64,000 nucleotides of DNA from Paraglaciecola arctica (GCF_018861065.1 NZ_JAHKQO010000007.1:37074-101073); one strand, 5' to 3'. Positions 18,236 to 28,218 are shown, numbered from the stretch's first letter. Numbers and translations: made by a program. The notes: a model not told the origin generated them from the letters alone.

Positions 18236-19240
18236 TTAGCTATTTACGTGCCAAAGTACTTCTCGATCAAACTGAGTAACAATATTTTCTACACCTAGGG
18301 TAAGAGCAAATAAAGCCATGCGTACCAATACCCCGTTATCCGTTTGACGAAAAATAGCTAAATTAGGATTTAGGTTTAAATCATTGTCCAATTCATTGGC
18401 TTCTGCTCGGGAATCCCGAGGAAGCGGATGCATTATTACTGTTTTTGATTGAAAATGTTTGGTGTAAATCTGTTGGTTTAGACGAAATTTACCTCGGTAT
18501 TGATTCGCTTCATCCTGGGAGGGAAAACGTTCTTCTTGAATACGAGTTTGGTAACAAATATCCGCATCTACACTGCCTTCAAATTGGTCAGTAATTTTGT
18601 ACTGGTGCCCTGCATTTTCAATTGCATCGATAATTGCGCTTGGCATGGATAGCTCTTTTGGGGAAATCAAAGTGAAACGTACGTTATTAAATAAGCACAA
18701 TAACTTTGACAAGGAGTGCACTGTTCTGCCGTATTTTAAATCCCCAATCATAGCGATATGCATACCATCAATGGTGCTGCCGTGGTCGAGCAGTTCTTTT
18801 TGGATAGTATATAAATCTAAAAGTGCCTGAGTAGGGTGCTCATTTGCACCGTCACCGCCATTGATGACGGGAATTCGACTACCTTCAGCGAACTCTGCTA
18901 CAGAACCCGAGTCGGGATGGCGCATCGCGATAATATCAGAATAACCACTAAGCACCCGAGCCGTATCGTATAAAGACTCACCTTTTGCTAGAGCTGAGTT
19001 GCTTAATCCTGTGGTTTCGCGAACTTCGCCACCTAATAAATTAAAAGCGGTACCAAAACTGACTCTGGTACGGGTACTAGGTTCAAAGAATAAATTACCT
19101 AAAATAGCCCCGTCTAACACTGTTGTGCGTTTTTGTCGTTTGGCATAAGGCAACATGTGATGAGCAACATTAAACACTCGCTCAATTGCTTCGCGATCGA
19201 ACTGATTGACCGACAAAATATGGTTACCTTTAAAATTCAT
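18236..19240 (-). CDS. pyrB: Aspartate carbamoyltransferase catalytic chain
   Basis: The enzyme joins carbamoyl phosphate and aspartate in pyrimidine synthesis. The 334-residue protein carries the carbamoyl-phosphate motif FFEPSTRTRVS, the 80s-loop Lys in LAKGESLYDT, and NEHPTQALLDLYT. The aspartate-domain motif is MHPLPRDSRAE. It is slightly longer than E. coli PyrB (311), and no pyrI regulatory subunit is adjacent, so it may be unregulated or regulated in another way. Ornithine carbamoyltransferase is less likely because the HPLPR and HPTQALLDLYT context matches ATCases. Confidence 0.92.
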   Translation of the reverse strand: MNFKGNHILSVNQFDREAIERVFNVAHHMLPYAKRQKRTTVLDGAILGNLFFEPSTRTRVSFGTAFNLLGGEVRETTGLSNSALAKGESLYDTARVLSGYSDIIAMRHPDSGSVAEFAEGSRIPVINGGDGANEHPTQALLDLYTIQKELLDHGSTIDGMHIAMIGDLKYGRTVHSLSKLLCLFNNVRFTLISPKELSMPSAIIDAIENAGHQYKITDQFEGSVDADICYQTRIQEERFPSQDEANQYRGKFRLNQQIYTKHFQSKTVIMHPLPRDSRAEANELDNDLNLNPNLAIFRQTDNGVLVRMALFALTLGVENIVTQFDREVLWHVNS

Positions 19241-19288
19241 TTGCTACGCAACTTATATAAACCTTAGATAGTTTTCATTTTAACAAAT

Positions 19289-19768
19289 TTAATCTTCAGG
19301 GTCTGTTGAACTTTCCAATACCAATGTCATAAATTTACTATTGGGATCGTTATTATAGTTCGCAAAAGGCTCGCAAAACTCAAAGTTGTGGCTTTGATAC
19401 AATGCGATAGCGGGATGAAAAAAGGCTTGGGAGCCTGTTTCTAAGCTTAGGCGTTTTAATCCCTTGTTGTGTGCTTGTAGAATAATAAATTTAAGCATTT
19501 GCGCTGCTATTCCCTTGCGTAAATGCTCGCGGGCAGTGCGCATGGACTTGATTTCAGCGTGTTGCGCAGTGAGTATTTTTAACGCACCACAGCCAAGTAG
19601 GTCTTGTTGCTGCCAAGCTGTCCAAAAGGTGATATCTGGTTCACGAAGTTTGTCTAAATCCAAGGCGTGAACACTTTCAGGTGGTGACGTGGCATACATA
19701 TCGTCGAGATGTTGTTGAAGTAGATCCACTACTTTAGGATGTGTGAGGTTGTCTATTTTGATTTGCAA
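19289..19768 (-). CDS. GNAT family N-acetyltransferase
   Basis: A 159-residue single-domain GNAT protein. The acetyl-CoA binding segment is MRTAREHLRKGIAAQMLKFI, where the usual R/Q-x-x-G-x-G/A loop reads EHLRKGIA. The preceding strand GCGALKIL and the later ALYQSHNFEFC match GNAT motifs D and B. Substrate is unknown. The frame has only a TTG start (19768) before an upstream in-frame stop, with GAG about 10 bases before it. It stands between pyrB and the DUF3300 gene. Confidence 0.8.
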   Translation of the reverse strand: MQIKIDNLTHPKVVDLLQQHLDDMYATSPPESVHALDLDKLREPDITFWTAWQQQDLLGCGALKILTAQHAEIKSMRTAREHLRKGIAAQMLKFIILQAHNKGLKRLSLETGSQAFFHPAIALYQSHNFEFCEPFANYNNDPNSKFMTLVLESSTDPED

Positions 19769-19843
19769 AAGATATCGCTCAAGTTATTTCTCTCGTTTGA
19801 AAAAGAATAGTAACTTGAGCGGATCGTTTTTATCAATAGAGGC

Positions 19844-21115
19844 TTATCGATGTTTACCCTTACTTTTATTGTGCTGGGAAACTTTCAGCGGCCTCGATTT
19901 GTTTTGTTTATTTGATTTGGCGCGATAATTATTACTTTTGGTATTACTTTTGTAATTCGATTTGTAATTGTTGGTTTTAGCTTTATTAGTGATAACACGC
20001 TTTTGTTGACTCTTATTTTGACTAATAACGCGCTGTTTATTATTGGCCACTTTAGATGGTTTGACGCTTTTAGTTTGATGCGTAACATGTTGTTGCTTAC
20101 CTAAGGTTTGTTTAAAGCTTTTGGATTTTTTCTTATATCCTTTGTTTTTAGTGTGTTTGTGAGCATAATCACTAACATTCAATACTCTTTGTTTATCAAT
20201 TTGTTTATACGTATTGACCTTGTTCCCACCGTTTATAGTGCGCACAATTCGTTGACCATTTATTCGGTATTGTGCACCTCGTCTATGTTGTTGATTGTGA
20301 TTCCAACGCGGATATTCCTTAACTCTCACCACTTGGCGCTTGCTATGATGATTTGACCAATATCTATTTGCATGCTTATGGTAGTGATAGTTAGCAACAA
20401 GGTGGCGGTTGTGCCAATTAAAGCCTCCGAAATAAAAACTTGGGCGAATATTAAACCCTACACTCCAATATAAACCGGCACTAAATAAACTGTGTCTAGG
20501 TCGAGCCCAAAAGTAAGGTTGATGATTGCTCCACCACCAGTTTCCATACACAACACGAGTGTCATAGTAAGGGACATAAACCACTTCTCTACGTATAGTT
20601 TCTATTACAATTTGGTCTTCGTCATGTTCTACATTGATATAGTCGTTATCACTCAGGTTTCCTTGTTCGTAGGCCTTTTGGCGTAAATTCTGAACGCTAG
20701 TTAATATCTGCTGTTCGTTTACCAAAAAAGCACTGCCTAAGGATTGTAGCCAGTCCAAATCATCGCTTAATTTCTGCAATAAATCATTAAAGGGTACTAA
20801 AGCTTGAACACTGGGATCCCAATCTTTATTTTCTACCGCATTGAGAGCTTGTTGTTCATCTAAGTCTGGATTAGCTGCACGCCAACGTGCGGCTTGGATA
20901 ACCTCCAATGGGTAGGTCGAGGCCACTAAAATATGTGAGAGTAAGGTATCTGGATATAGGGCAATTGGAGCCAACATTTGATCTAATTGGGCTTGATCAA
21001 GTTCGATAATCTCGGCACTGTTGGTTTGCTGCCCAAGCGCAGGTTGAATGGCATTGGCTGTGAATAAGTAAAAAACACTTAAATAAATGAATAGGTACTT
21101 GGTTTGAATGTGCAT
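19844..21115 (-). CDS. DUF3300 exported protein
   Basis: A 423-residue exported protein of unknown function. The ATG at 21115 is chosen because AAGGAAAGG stands just upstream and a signal peptide follows at once (cut near ALGQ). The DUF3300 core (about 45-225) begins LDQMLAPIALYPDTLLSHIL and includes VVYVPYYDTRVVYG. A Trp/His/Tyr-rich stretch follows (about 225-290). The last 120 residues are basic and low-complexity, dominated by Lys, Asn, Ser and Gln. The basic tail is probably disordered and could bind anionic polymers. No partner gene is apparent. Confidence 0.85.
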   Translation of the reverse strand: MHIQTKYLFIYLSVFYLFTANAIQPALGQQTNSAEIIELDQAQLDQMLAPIALYPDTLLSHILVASTYPLEVIQAARWRAANPDLDEQQALNAVENKDWDPSVQALVPFNDLLQKLSDDLDWLQSLGSAFLVNEQQILTSVQNLRQKAYEQGNLSDNDYINVEHDEDQIVIETIRREVVYVPYYDTRVVYGNWWWSNHQPYFWARPRHSLFSAGLYWSVGFNIRPSFYFGGFNWHNRHLVANYHYHKHANRYWSNHHSKRQVVRVKEYPRWNHNQQHRRGAQYRINGQRIVRTINGGNKVNTYKQIDKQRVLNVSDYAHKHTKNKGYKKKSKSFKQTLGKQQHVTHQTKSVKPSKVANNKQRVISQNKSQQKRVITNKAKTNNYKSNYKSNTKSNNYRAKSNKQNKSRPLKVSQHNKSKGKHR

Positions 21116-21238
21116 AACCCTTTCCTTATAAAATCGAAAACCCAAGTGTGGCTAAAAACTTGCCTAACACTTGAGAGTTTAGATTAGGTTATACGATTGG
21201 TTGCCTTAACCATGGCTGAACATTGACTAACGAGTCGT

Positions 21239-21856
21239 TTATTTAAATAAATGTTTATCGAACTGATGCCCTAGCTTTTCTGTTTTCGTACGAATGTAGT
21301 TGCGATTGTCATCCGTTATACCGTGGTCAATAGGAGTACGCTGAGCAACATTAATGCCCATGCTGGTAAGCGCCAGACCTTTCTTGGGGTTATTGGTCAT
21401 TAGATTGACATTGTTCACCTGCAATTTTTCTAACATCAATTTACAAATACCATAATCTCTTATATCAGCATCAAAACCTAAATGTTCATTTGCTTCAACG
21501 GTATCCATACCTTGATCTTGTAAGTGGTATGCGCGAATTTTGTTAAGTAAACCAATGCCTCTTCCCTCCTGACGCAGGTACAACAATACTCCTTTGCCTT
21601 GCTGAACAATATTCTGCAATGCTTTTTCTAGTTGTGCTCCGCAGTCACAACGAGTACTAAATAATGCGTCGCCGGTTAAACACTCTGAGTGAATTCGAAT
21701 AGGCACAATATCGTCAATGCTCCATTCTCCGTAAGATAGGGCAACATGCTCTTGGTCAAGTTCGTTATCAATAAAACCATGAATCTGAAATTTCCCCCAG
21801 CGGGTAGGTAACATGGCCGAGCTAACATATTGATACTGATCTAATTTTGGATTCAT
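21239..21856 (-). CDS. ribA: GTP cyclohydrolase II
   Basis: RibA opens GTP to 2,5-diamino-6-ribosylamino-pyrimidinone phosphate, the first step of riboflavin synthesis. The 205-residue form from the ATG at 21856 (MNPKLDQ) fits the family (196 in E. coli). A GTG at 21907 would add 17 residues, and neither start has a strong SD. The three zinc cysteines are in SECLTGDALFSTRCDCG. Catalytic residues lie in LRQEGRGIGLLNK, and TNNPKKGLALTSMGI is the C-terminal signature. It is a stand-alone RibA with no RibB fusion. Confidence 0.95.
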   Translation of the reverse strand: MNPKLDQYQYVSSAMLPTRWGKFQIHGFIDNELDQEHVALSYGEWSIDDIVPIRIHSECLTGDALFSTRCDCGAQLEKALQNIVQQGKGVLLYLRQEGRGIGLLNKIRAYHLQDQGMDTVEANEHLGFDADIRDYGICKLMLEKLQVNNVNLMTNNPKKGLALTSMGINVAQRTPIDHGITDDNRNYIRTKTEKLGHQFDKHLFK

Positions 21857-22002
21857 ATTTTGTAAAACGTACTTTATTAAAGGGAATCTTGCGGGCAAGT
21901 GGCCCACATACTGAGTACTCGTACAACTAAGTTAAAGTACATCTCCAATTCGGAAGTATTGGAGTATATGGGCACGATTCAGAGTTTTACAATAGCTTAG
22001 AT

Positions 22003-24849
22003 TCATCTATGTGCGGTGAAGTGATTGAGTGATTGCGGTTTAGCTACGCCATATCCTTGGGCGAAATCAACCCCCATTTTACCTAGTTCAACCATAATTT
22101 CAGTGGATTCAACAAACTCTGCAACTGTTTCCATTCCCATAGCTTTCGCGACATCTTTAATAGAGTTCACCATCGCCATATCAACGGGGTCTAGTAATAT
22201 GTCTTTCACAAAACTACCGTCTATCTTGACTTGATCCACGGGCAAGTTTTTTAAATAGCTATAGGAAGAAAAACCACTGCCAAAATCATCTAGGGCAAAT
22301 AAACATCCCAATTTGTGGAAAGTATTGATGAACTCTAAGGTTTCATCCATTTTTAAAATTGCCATGCTTTCGGTGATTTCGAAACAAACTTTGCGATAAG
22401 GTATTTTGTGTTTTTCAAAAGCATTTAAAACGAATAACTTAAGCTCCTTGTCAGCCAAGGAGTGGCCACTTAGATTAATACTGACTCTTTCTAGTTTTTC
22501 ACTATGTTGTGGGTTACTTTCGAGCCAACTGAAATAATTTTCTACGACCCAACGGTCAATTTGTGCCGTGAGATTATATCGTTCGGCAGAAGGCAAAAAA
22601 GCTCCAGGTGCGATAATATTCCCTTGCTGGTCGCGCATTCTGAGCAAAATTTCGTAATGATGTCCGTCAGCCTTGTGACTTAATGATTGATAATGTTGAT
22701 AATATAATTCGAAGCTATCGTTCTGCAAAGCATGATTGATATGAGTTACCCAAGACATTTCAGACTCATAACGCTGCATGTGAGTATCTTCTGCTGAATA
22801 GGTATGGATTTGATTACGACCGCACTCTTTAGCTAAGTAGCAGGCCGCATCCGCCATACTTAATAACTGCTCTGGTGAGTTGATATTAGGTTGCCAGGGT
22901 ACTTGCCCTATACTAATTCCTAGTGTGAAAATTCGATTTTCCCAAACAAAGCGAAACTCTTGTACTGCTGTCAGTAGTTTATTCGCCAGCAAGTAGGCCA
23001 TTTGTGCATTATCGCCTTCCAGCAATACCCCAAATTCATCACCACCAAGTCTAGCTAATGTGCCTTTGTCCATCACCACAGCATCAAGTTTTTCTGAAAG
23101 CTGTTTTATTAATAAATCACCGGCTTTGTGACCGCAGGTGTCGTTGACAACCTTAAACTGGTCTAAATCCAAATAGAGTAAAGTCAGATCACTGTTTTGA
23201 TCTTGCGCATTGACTAAACCCCGTTGTAGGCGGCGCTCAAACTCGCGTCTATTGTACACCCCTGTCAGTGAATCGTGAGAGGCTAAATATTCCAAACTAA
23301 TATTCGATTGTTTGCGCTCAGTTACGTCTGAGATTGAACCAAATAAGTATTGTTTATCTTGTTCTTGCTTAATTTGTCCTGAGATGGCAAACCAGAACTC
23401 GCTACCATCTTTACGAACACCTTTTGTTTCTCTACCTATGACTTTATCACCTCGGTGTATTTCTCCGAGCATAATTGCGCGGTCTTGTGGATTAGCATAA
23501 AACTGCGAAGCATTTTCTACCTCACGCAACATTTCTTCTTCATCGGCATAACCAAATAAATTACACATCGCCGGATTAACACTGATAAGTTGACCGTCTA
23601 AAGTGGAGGTGTATAACCCCTCTGCCGAATTTCTGAACAACTCATAAAAGTGCTGTAGGTCAGTAATTGCCAGTTGTTGTTGTAAACTGTGGCGATAGGT
23701 TATGACTCGCTCATGAGCTTCAATAGCAAGCGCGATTAACAGTATGCCCAGAACAACAAACACCGTAAACAGCAGGGATAGGTTTTGTGTTAAAGGGATA
23801 CTCGCTAAGAATAACGTCACTTGGCCAAACCCACTTAGAGCAATACAAGCCAGCCCACATAAACACACTAAGTTAGCTATTTTTTTGTCGGGTTTGTGAT
23901 AGAAAAATGCCAGTAAACTAACCAGCGAGGTAGAAAATATCGCCATTAGTATTGAAAATGTAATTTGTTGGCCACTGTCTGCAGAAAAAGCCATTCCTAG
24001 TGTAATAAATCCAAAACAATACAAGGAATATCGCCAAATAGTAGGGACGCCTTCTAAAATTGCAAAGGTGACTTTTGATGAAGTTAATAGCAACAACCCA
24101 AACAGTGCAAAACTGAGGTTGGATATGTAACTAGTGATACCGATTATTTGACTTAGCACTCCTTTAGTATTTAAAAACAATAATAAGAAAGCGGCATTGG
24201 AAAGTGCAAACCAAAAACGTACAGGGCTGCGCATGAAAATGTAAGTGATAAAGAAATAACAGGCAAGTAATGCCAATCCACCACAAATAAAGCCAATGAT
24301 AGCGAGCAGTAATTGTTCCCTTTCTACTAATGACGATTGTTTGTCTATGTCAATGGAAAAGACTAACGGGCCATCGTCTTTTATTCTTAAAAAAACCGTT
24401 ACAGCTTGTTGTTCGCCGTTGATAGGAGTAATAAACAATCTGTGCCTGAATGGGCGTTTAGCATAGTCTCGACTACTGCCCATAAGATAAGAGCCTAAAA
24501 TGCGCTCTTTTTGGTCCAATAAAAAAACATCAACATAGTTAAGATAAGGATTGTCAACGGTCAGAAAATATTGTTTTTCATCAGGATTTTCAAAAGCTAT
24601 GTCGATTTTTCCCCACAGGCTTTCATCTGAGCTAATTTTATTTGGGATATAGCTGTGCTGCCAATTTTGTAAATTTTGAATATCTGACAACTGTCTGCTT
24701 TTTTCTGTGACCAGCCAGTTGATCTGGGGAAGTAAGTTCACTTGAGAATTTTGTTTGGATATCACCACCTGCTCGGCTGCTATGCTAGCGCTGGGCCAAA
24801 AAGTGTATAAAAAACAAAATATTAAACCAACTGAATAAAGTGATTTCAT
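22003..24849 (-). CDS. Membrane GGDEF-EAL sensor with 7TMR-DISM module
   Basis: A 948-residue cyclic-di-GMP enzyme. Order: signal peptide (about 1-24), periplasmic 7TMR-DISMED2-like domain (about 30-155), seven membrane helices (about 180-375), PAS domain (about 390-515, ending TERKQS), GGDEF domain with intact GGDEF at 602-606 (diguanylate cyclase) and EAL domain with Glu733 in YEILLRMRD (phosphodiesterase). EAL here reads EIL, and catalytic motifs such as DDFGSGFSSYSYL and KIDGSFVK are kept, so both activities are possible. The ATG at 24849 is chosen because it starts at the signal peptide, with GAG upstream; the frame extends 30 residues further. Confidence 0.9.
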   Translation of the reverse strand: MKSLYSVGLIFCFLYTFWPSASIAAEQVVISKQNSQVNLLPQINWLVTEKSRQLSDIQNLQNWQHSYIPNKISSDESLWGKIDIAFENPDEKQYFLTVDNPYLNYVDVFLLDQKERILGSYLMGSSRDYAKRPFRHRLFITPINGEQQAVTVFLRIKDDGPLVFSIDIDKQSSLVEREQLLLAIIGFICGGLALLACYFFITYIFMRSPVRFWFALSNAAFLLLFLNTKGVLSQIIGITSYISNLSFALFGLLLLTSSKVTFAILEGVPTIWRYSLYCFGFITLGMAFSADSGQQITFSILMAIFSTSLVSLLAFFYHKPDKKIANLVCLCGLACIALSGFGQVTLFLASIPLTQNLSLLFTVFVVLGILLIALAIEAHERVITYRHSLQQQLAITDLQHFYELFRNSAEGLYTSTLDGQLISVNPAMCNLFGYADEEEMLREVENASQFYANPQDRAIMLGEIHRGDKVIGRETKGVRKDGSEFWFAISGQIKQEQDKQYLFGSISDVTERKQSNISLEYLASHDSLTGVYNRREFERRLQRGLVNAQDQNSDLTLLYLDLDQFKVVNDTCGHKAGDLLIKQLSEKLDAVVMDKGTLARLGGDEFGVLLEGDNAQMAYLLANKLLTAVQEFRFVWENRIFTLGISIGQVPWQPNINSPEQLLSMADAACYLAKECGRNQIHTYSAEDTHMQRYESEMSWVTHINHALQNDSFELYYQHYQSLSHKADGHHYEILLRMRDQQGNIIAPGAFLPSAERYNLTAQIDRWVVENYFSWLESNPQHSEKLERVSINLSGHSLADKELKLFVLNAFEKHKIPYRKVCFEITESMAILKMDETLEFINTFHKLGCLFALDDFGSGFSSYSYLKNLPVDQVKIDGSFVKDILLDPVDMAMVNSIKDVAKAMGMETVAEFVESTEIMVELGKMGVDFAQGYGVAKPQSLNHFTAHR

Positions 24850-24951
24850 AGATGCTCGACAGCTATTACGAAAGTTATACGTTGGCGTATATTGCACTTT
24901 ATTGCTACTACTTTTGCAAAAATAGCTGAGTGAATTCAAGAGATATTAACC

Positions 24952-26403
24952 TTAACTACTGCAAGAAATTTCTAGTTGTTTGCCCCAATTAGGCGGGGGC
25001 GCAGAGAATTTTTGATATTCCTTAATTTCTTGGTACGGTTTTTTTAATGCAGCAATAAACTGGTGAAACATTTCAAAATTCCCCTCTTCTGCTTGGTCTA
25101 TTACTTGTTGTGCTAAATAATTGCGCAACACAACATGTGGATTATATCGGCACATTTGTGTTTGTCGTTGGATTTGTATTGTACCCTGATTTTTCAGCGC
25201 AAAAGTGTATTGTTTAGCCCAATCGTCAAACCGTTCACGATTAATAAACTGCTCTCGCAATTTCTGGTTCTCACCCAATATATCAAATTCACACAGCTGC
25301 CTAAATGCCACAGAATAATCCTTTTTTTCAACTGCTAACATCTCTAACCAGGTATTAATAAGCTTGGCGTTGGTTTCACTATTTTCGGTGCTAACTACAA
25401 GACCCAATTTGCAATGCATCAGCGTGGAATATTCTTTAAACAAAGTTTCCTCGTAACTGTTAAGCACTTGCTTTATCTGTTCTATTTCTAAATATGGGGT
25501 AAAACTCTGTGCTAAGGCATTTAGATTCCAGAGTCCAATCCCTGGCTGACTATCGAAGGAGTACCTACCCTGAGGATCGGAGTGATTGCAGATAAAGGTG
25601 GGTTCAAAGTCATCTAAAAATGCATAGGGACCATAATCGAAAGTGATCCCATGAATAGACATATTATCGGTATTCATTACACCGTGGTTAAATCCAAAAG
25701 CTTGCCATTTCGCAATTAGCTTTGCAGTATCTTGTACAATTTTTTCAAACATTGCTAGGTATGGATAGTCTGACTGGGAGCATTCAGCAAAGTGGTACTT
25801 AAAACAATAGTTAAATAGGTTTTGCAGCTTTTGCGGTTGTTTACTGTGGTAAAAATATTCGAAATGACCAAAACGTAAGTGACTTTGACAGACTCTAATC
25901 ATCTTAGCCGCGCGCTCTTGTTTTTCGCGATAGACAGGCTCGTCACTGGTTATTAAACATAAAGCCCGAGACGTGGGAATGCCTAAATAATGCAACGCTT
26001 CACTGGCTAAGTACTCTCTAATGGTAGAACGCAAAACTGCACGACCGTCAGCAAATCGCGAATAGGGAGTTGGACCTGCACCTTTTAGGTGTAAATCCCA
26101 GTGATTATTGTGTTGATCACAAGTTTCCGCCAGTAACAAACCGCGACCGTCCCCTAATTCTGGATTCCAATGGCCGAATTGATGACCACCATATTTTTGA
26201 GCTACCGAGCGTTGATTAAGTGCACCGTCTTGTGAATACAGCGCGTTGAATAGATGTGTTTCTTCTTGCCATTGTGCAGGTAGCCCCAATTCATTCGCAA
26301 GTTCATGATTAAAAGCAACTAAGTGGGAATTTAGCAATTTAATTGGCTTGACTTCGCTAGCCAGTGCAGTAAGTTCTTCAGCAAAAGAATGATCTAATTT
26401 CAT
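24952..26403 (-). CDS. selO: Protein adenylyltransferase SelO (YdiU)
   Basis: A pseudokinase-fold enzyme that transfers AMP from ATP to Ser, Thr or Tyr of target proteins, linked to redox stress. The 483 residues carry the family motifs YGGHQFGHWNPELGDGRG, LKGAGPTPYSR, NTDNMSIHG and FDYGPYAFLDDF. The C-terminus ends in SCSS with Cys481 at the place of the selenocysteine/cysteine of SelO proteins, consistent with the regulatory disulfide. It is followed by the minus-strand sensor gene and is divergent from a cytochrome c gene. Confidence 0.93.
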   Translation of the reverse strand: MKLDHSFAEELTALASEVKPIKLLNSHLVAFNHELANELGLPAQWQEETHLFNALYSQDGALNQRSVAQKYGGHQFGHWNPELGDGRGLLLAETCDQHNNHWDLHLKGAGPTPYSRFADGRAVLRSTIREYLASEALHYLGIPTSRALCLITSDEPVYREKQERAAKMIRVCQSHLRFGHFEYFYHSKQPQKLQNLFNYCFKYHFAECSQSDYPYLAMFEKIVQDTAKLIAKWQAFGFNHGVMNTDNMSIHGITFDYGPYAFLDDFEPTFICNHSDPQGRYSFDSQPGIGLWNLNALAQSFTPYLEIEQIKQVLNSYEETLFKEYSTLMHCKLGLVVSTENSETNAKLINTWLEMLAVEKKDYSVAFRQLCEFDILGENQKLREQFINRERFDDWAKQYTFALKNQGTIQIQRQTQMCRYNPHVVLRNYLAQQVIDQAEEGNFEMFHQFIAALKKPYQEIKEYQKFSAPPPNWGKQLEISCSS

Positions 26404-26470
26404 TAAGATCGCTTATTCAATAACATAATTTATTTACTCAACCCTCTGAGTGTAAGACTAAGGAACGAAC

Positions 26471-26797
26471 ATGATAAAGATTAAGAACAGTGTGTTAACC
26501 AGTGTATTTGCCGTTGCTACGGTTTTTTCTCAACCTTTACTAGCAGCTGATATTGCTGCAGGTAAGGCGAAGTCGGTTACTTGTAGTGCTTGTCATGGTA
26601 GCAACGGTATTTCTACTATTCCTATGTATCCTAACCTAGCAGGACAAAAAGAGCAGTATTTGGTTTTACAAATAAAGGCATTTCGTGATGGAGAACGAAA
26701 AAATATGGTGATGGCGCCTATGGTAGCGAGTTTAAGCGATACTGATATTGCTAATTTAGCAGCCTACTACGCGAGTTTAGATCCTTCAGGAAAATAA
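26471..26797 (+). CDS. Periplasmic c-type cytochrome (class I)
   Basis: A 108-residue protein with a signal peptide (about 1-25, cut after LLAA) and one haem-binding CSACH motif (CxxCH) near residue 37. The likely axial Met lies in [15 protein letters not shown], and the fold ends with the typical helix [12 protein letters not shown]. It resembles the short cytochrome c4/c5-like subunits that shuttle electrons in the periplasm. AAGGAACGAAC precedes the ATG. It is divergent from selO and 60 bases before the HD hydrolase. Confidence 0.9.
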   Translation: MIKIKNSVLTSVFAVATVFSQPLLAADIAAGKAKSVTCSACHGSNGISTIPMYPNLAGQKEQYLVLQIKAFRDGERKNMVMAPMVASLSDTDIANLAAYYASLDPSGK

Positions 26798-26857
26798 TTT
26801 ATTGGAATTAAATAATGGAATGGGATACCACCACTGTTTTAATTCGCAGAGTAAAAA

Positions 26858-27439
26858 ATGACTGAAGACTTTCAAGCAATCACTCGATTTATTGTCGAAA
26901 TTGAAAAATTAAAAAACGTCGAACGTAAGATTAAACCAGCTGGCTTATCGCGCTATGAAAATAGTGCGGAGCATAGTTGGCAAATTGCGTTGTTGGCGCT
27001 GACGCTGTTGCCTTACGCAGAGAAACAAACCGACCCTCTGACAGTAGTGACTATGTTGTTACTACATGACATAGTCGAGATCGATACCGGTGATAAATTT
27101 GCATATGATGCTAATCATGATGATTATGAAAATGAACTTTTATCAGCTAAGAGAATTTTTGCGATCTTGCCCGATGAACAACAGCAAACTTATCTGAAGT
27201 TGTGGATCGAGTTTGAGCATGCTCAAACTCCAGAAGCGCAATTCGCTAAAGCAATTGACAGATTAATGCCAGTGCTCCAAAACCTGCATAATGGTTGCCA
27301 AAGTTGGATTGATCACGATGTGTCGGTGACGCAAATTTTGCATAAAAACGCCGCTATTGAAATAGCTAATCCGCTACTTTGGCAGTGGTTAAAGCGACAA
27401 GTCATCGAAGCCGGGGAACGTGTGGGATTGAGTAACTAA
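26858..27439 (+). CDS. HD-domain hydrolase (YfbR/HDDC2-like)
   Basis: A 193-residue metal-dependent phosphohydrolase. Metal ligands are the His in SAEHSWQIALLA, the HD pair in LLHDIVEIDTGD, and a late Asp in AIDRLMPVLQN. The family includes YfbR-like 5'-deoxynucleotidases and oxygen-sensitive HD proteins. The E-x-x-x-x-S-AEHSW arrangement fits 5'-nucleotidase-type members, but substrate is not proven by sequence. Length is normal (YfbR is 199). Confidence 0.85.
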   Translation: MTEDFQAITRFIVEIEKLKNVERKIKPAGLSRYENSAEHSWQIALLALTLLPYAEKQTDPLTVVTMLLLHDIVEIDTGDKFAYDANHDDYENELLSAKRIFAILPDEQQQTYLKLWIEFEHAQTPEAQFAKAIDRLMPVLQNLHNGCQSWIDHDVSVTQILHKNAAIEIANPLLWQWLKRQVIEAGERVGLSN

Positions 27440-27537
27440 TAAAAATCACGAATACATACAAATTTTCAAACTAAAGTGGTCTTAGATTAAGTCAGTGCGT
27501 ATAAACCACTAAATATTCGCTACTTAAGGAGCTAAAG

Positions 27538-28218
27538 ATGATCACACTTCACCACTTAAATAACTCGCGTTCACAACGTATTTTGTGGTTGTTAGAGGAG
27601 CTTAACCTTGAATATCAAGTTAAGACCTATCAAAGAGATAAGGTAACGAACCTAGCACCGAACACTTTGACCTTAATTCATCCTCTAGGTAAATCCCCAA
27701 TCATTACTGATGGCGATATTACTATTGCCGAGTCAGGTGCGATTATTGAATACTTAATTGGGACTTACCACAAAGAAAATGCTCCAGGACAGCTTGTTGA
27801 CCCAGAGCGAGGCACGGAAGTGCATAGACAATATACTTATTGGCTGCATTTTGCAGAAGGTACTTTAATGCCACCCTTAGTGGCCAAGTTAGTGCTTGAT
27901 AAGGTTAGAACCAACGCCAAACCATTTTTTGTGAAGATCATAGCAAATAAGATTGTGGATAAGTTAATGGCGTCTTATTACGGTCCGATCATTGCCAAGA
28001 ATATGGATTATATTGAAAGCCATCTGGCAAATAATCCGTGGTTTGCAGGGGAATATTTAACAGGAGCGGACATACAAATGAGTTTTCCATTAGAGGCCGC
28101 TGTTGCTCGAGGTAATACCCAAAACTTCCCTAACATTACTCAGTTTGTAGAAAAAGTCCATGCAAGGTCGGGATATCAGGCGGCTTTAGGCAAGGGTGGA
28201 AAGTACGATTATGTTTAG
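27538..28218 (+). CDS. Glutathione S-transferase family protein
   Basis: A 226-residue cytoplasmic GST. The N-terminal thioredoxin-like domain (about 1-80) includes NNSRSQRILWLLEEL with the likely catalytic Ser, the cis-Pro in LGKSPIITDG and the glutathione gamma-glutamyl-binding ES in IAESGAIIEYL. The C-terminal helical domain (about 95-220) contains the N-capping motif TGADIQMSFPLEAA. AAGGAG lies before the ATG. It is convergent with metJ. Confidence 0.9.
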   Translation: MITLHHLNNSRSQRILWLLEELNLEYQVKTYQRDKVTNLAPNTLTLIHPLGKSPIITDGDITIAESGAIIEYLIGTYHKENAPGQLVDPERGTEVHRQYTYWLHFAEGTLMPPLVAKLVLDKVRTNAKPFFVKIIANKIVDKLMASYYGPIIAKNMDYIESHLANNPWFAGEYLTGADIQMSFPLEAAVARGNTQNFPNITQFVEKVHARSGYQAALGKGGKYDYV

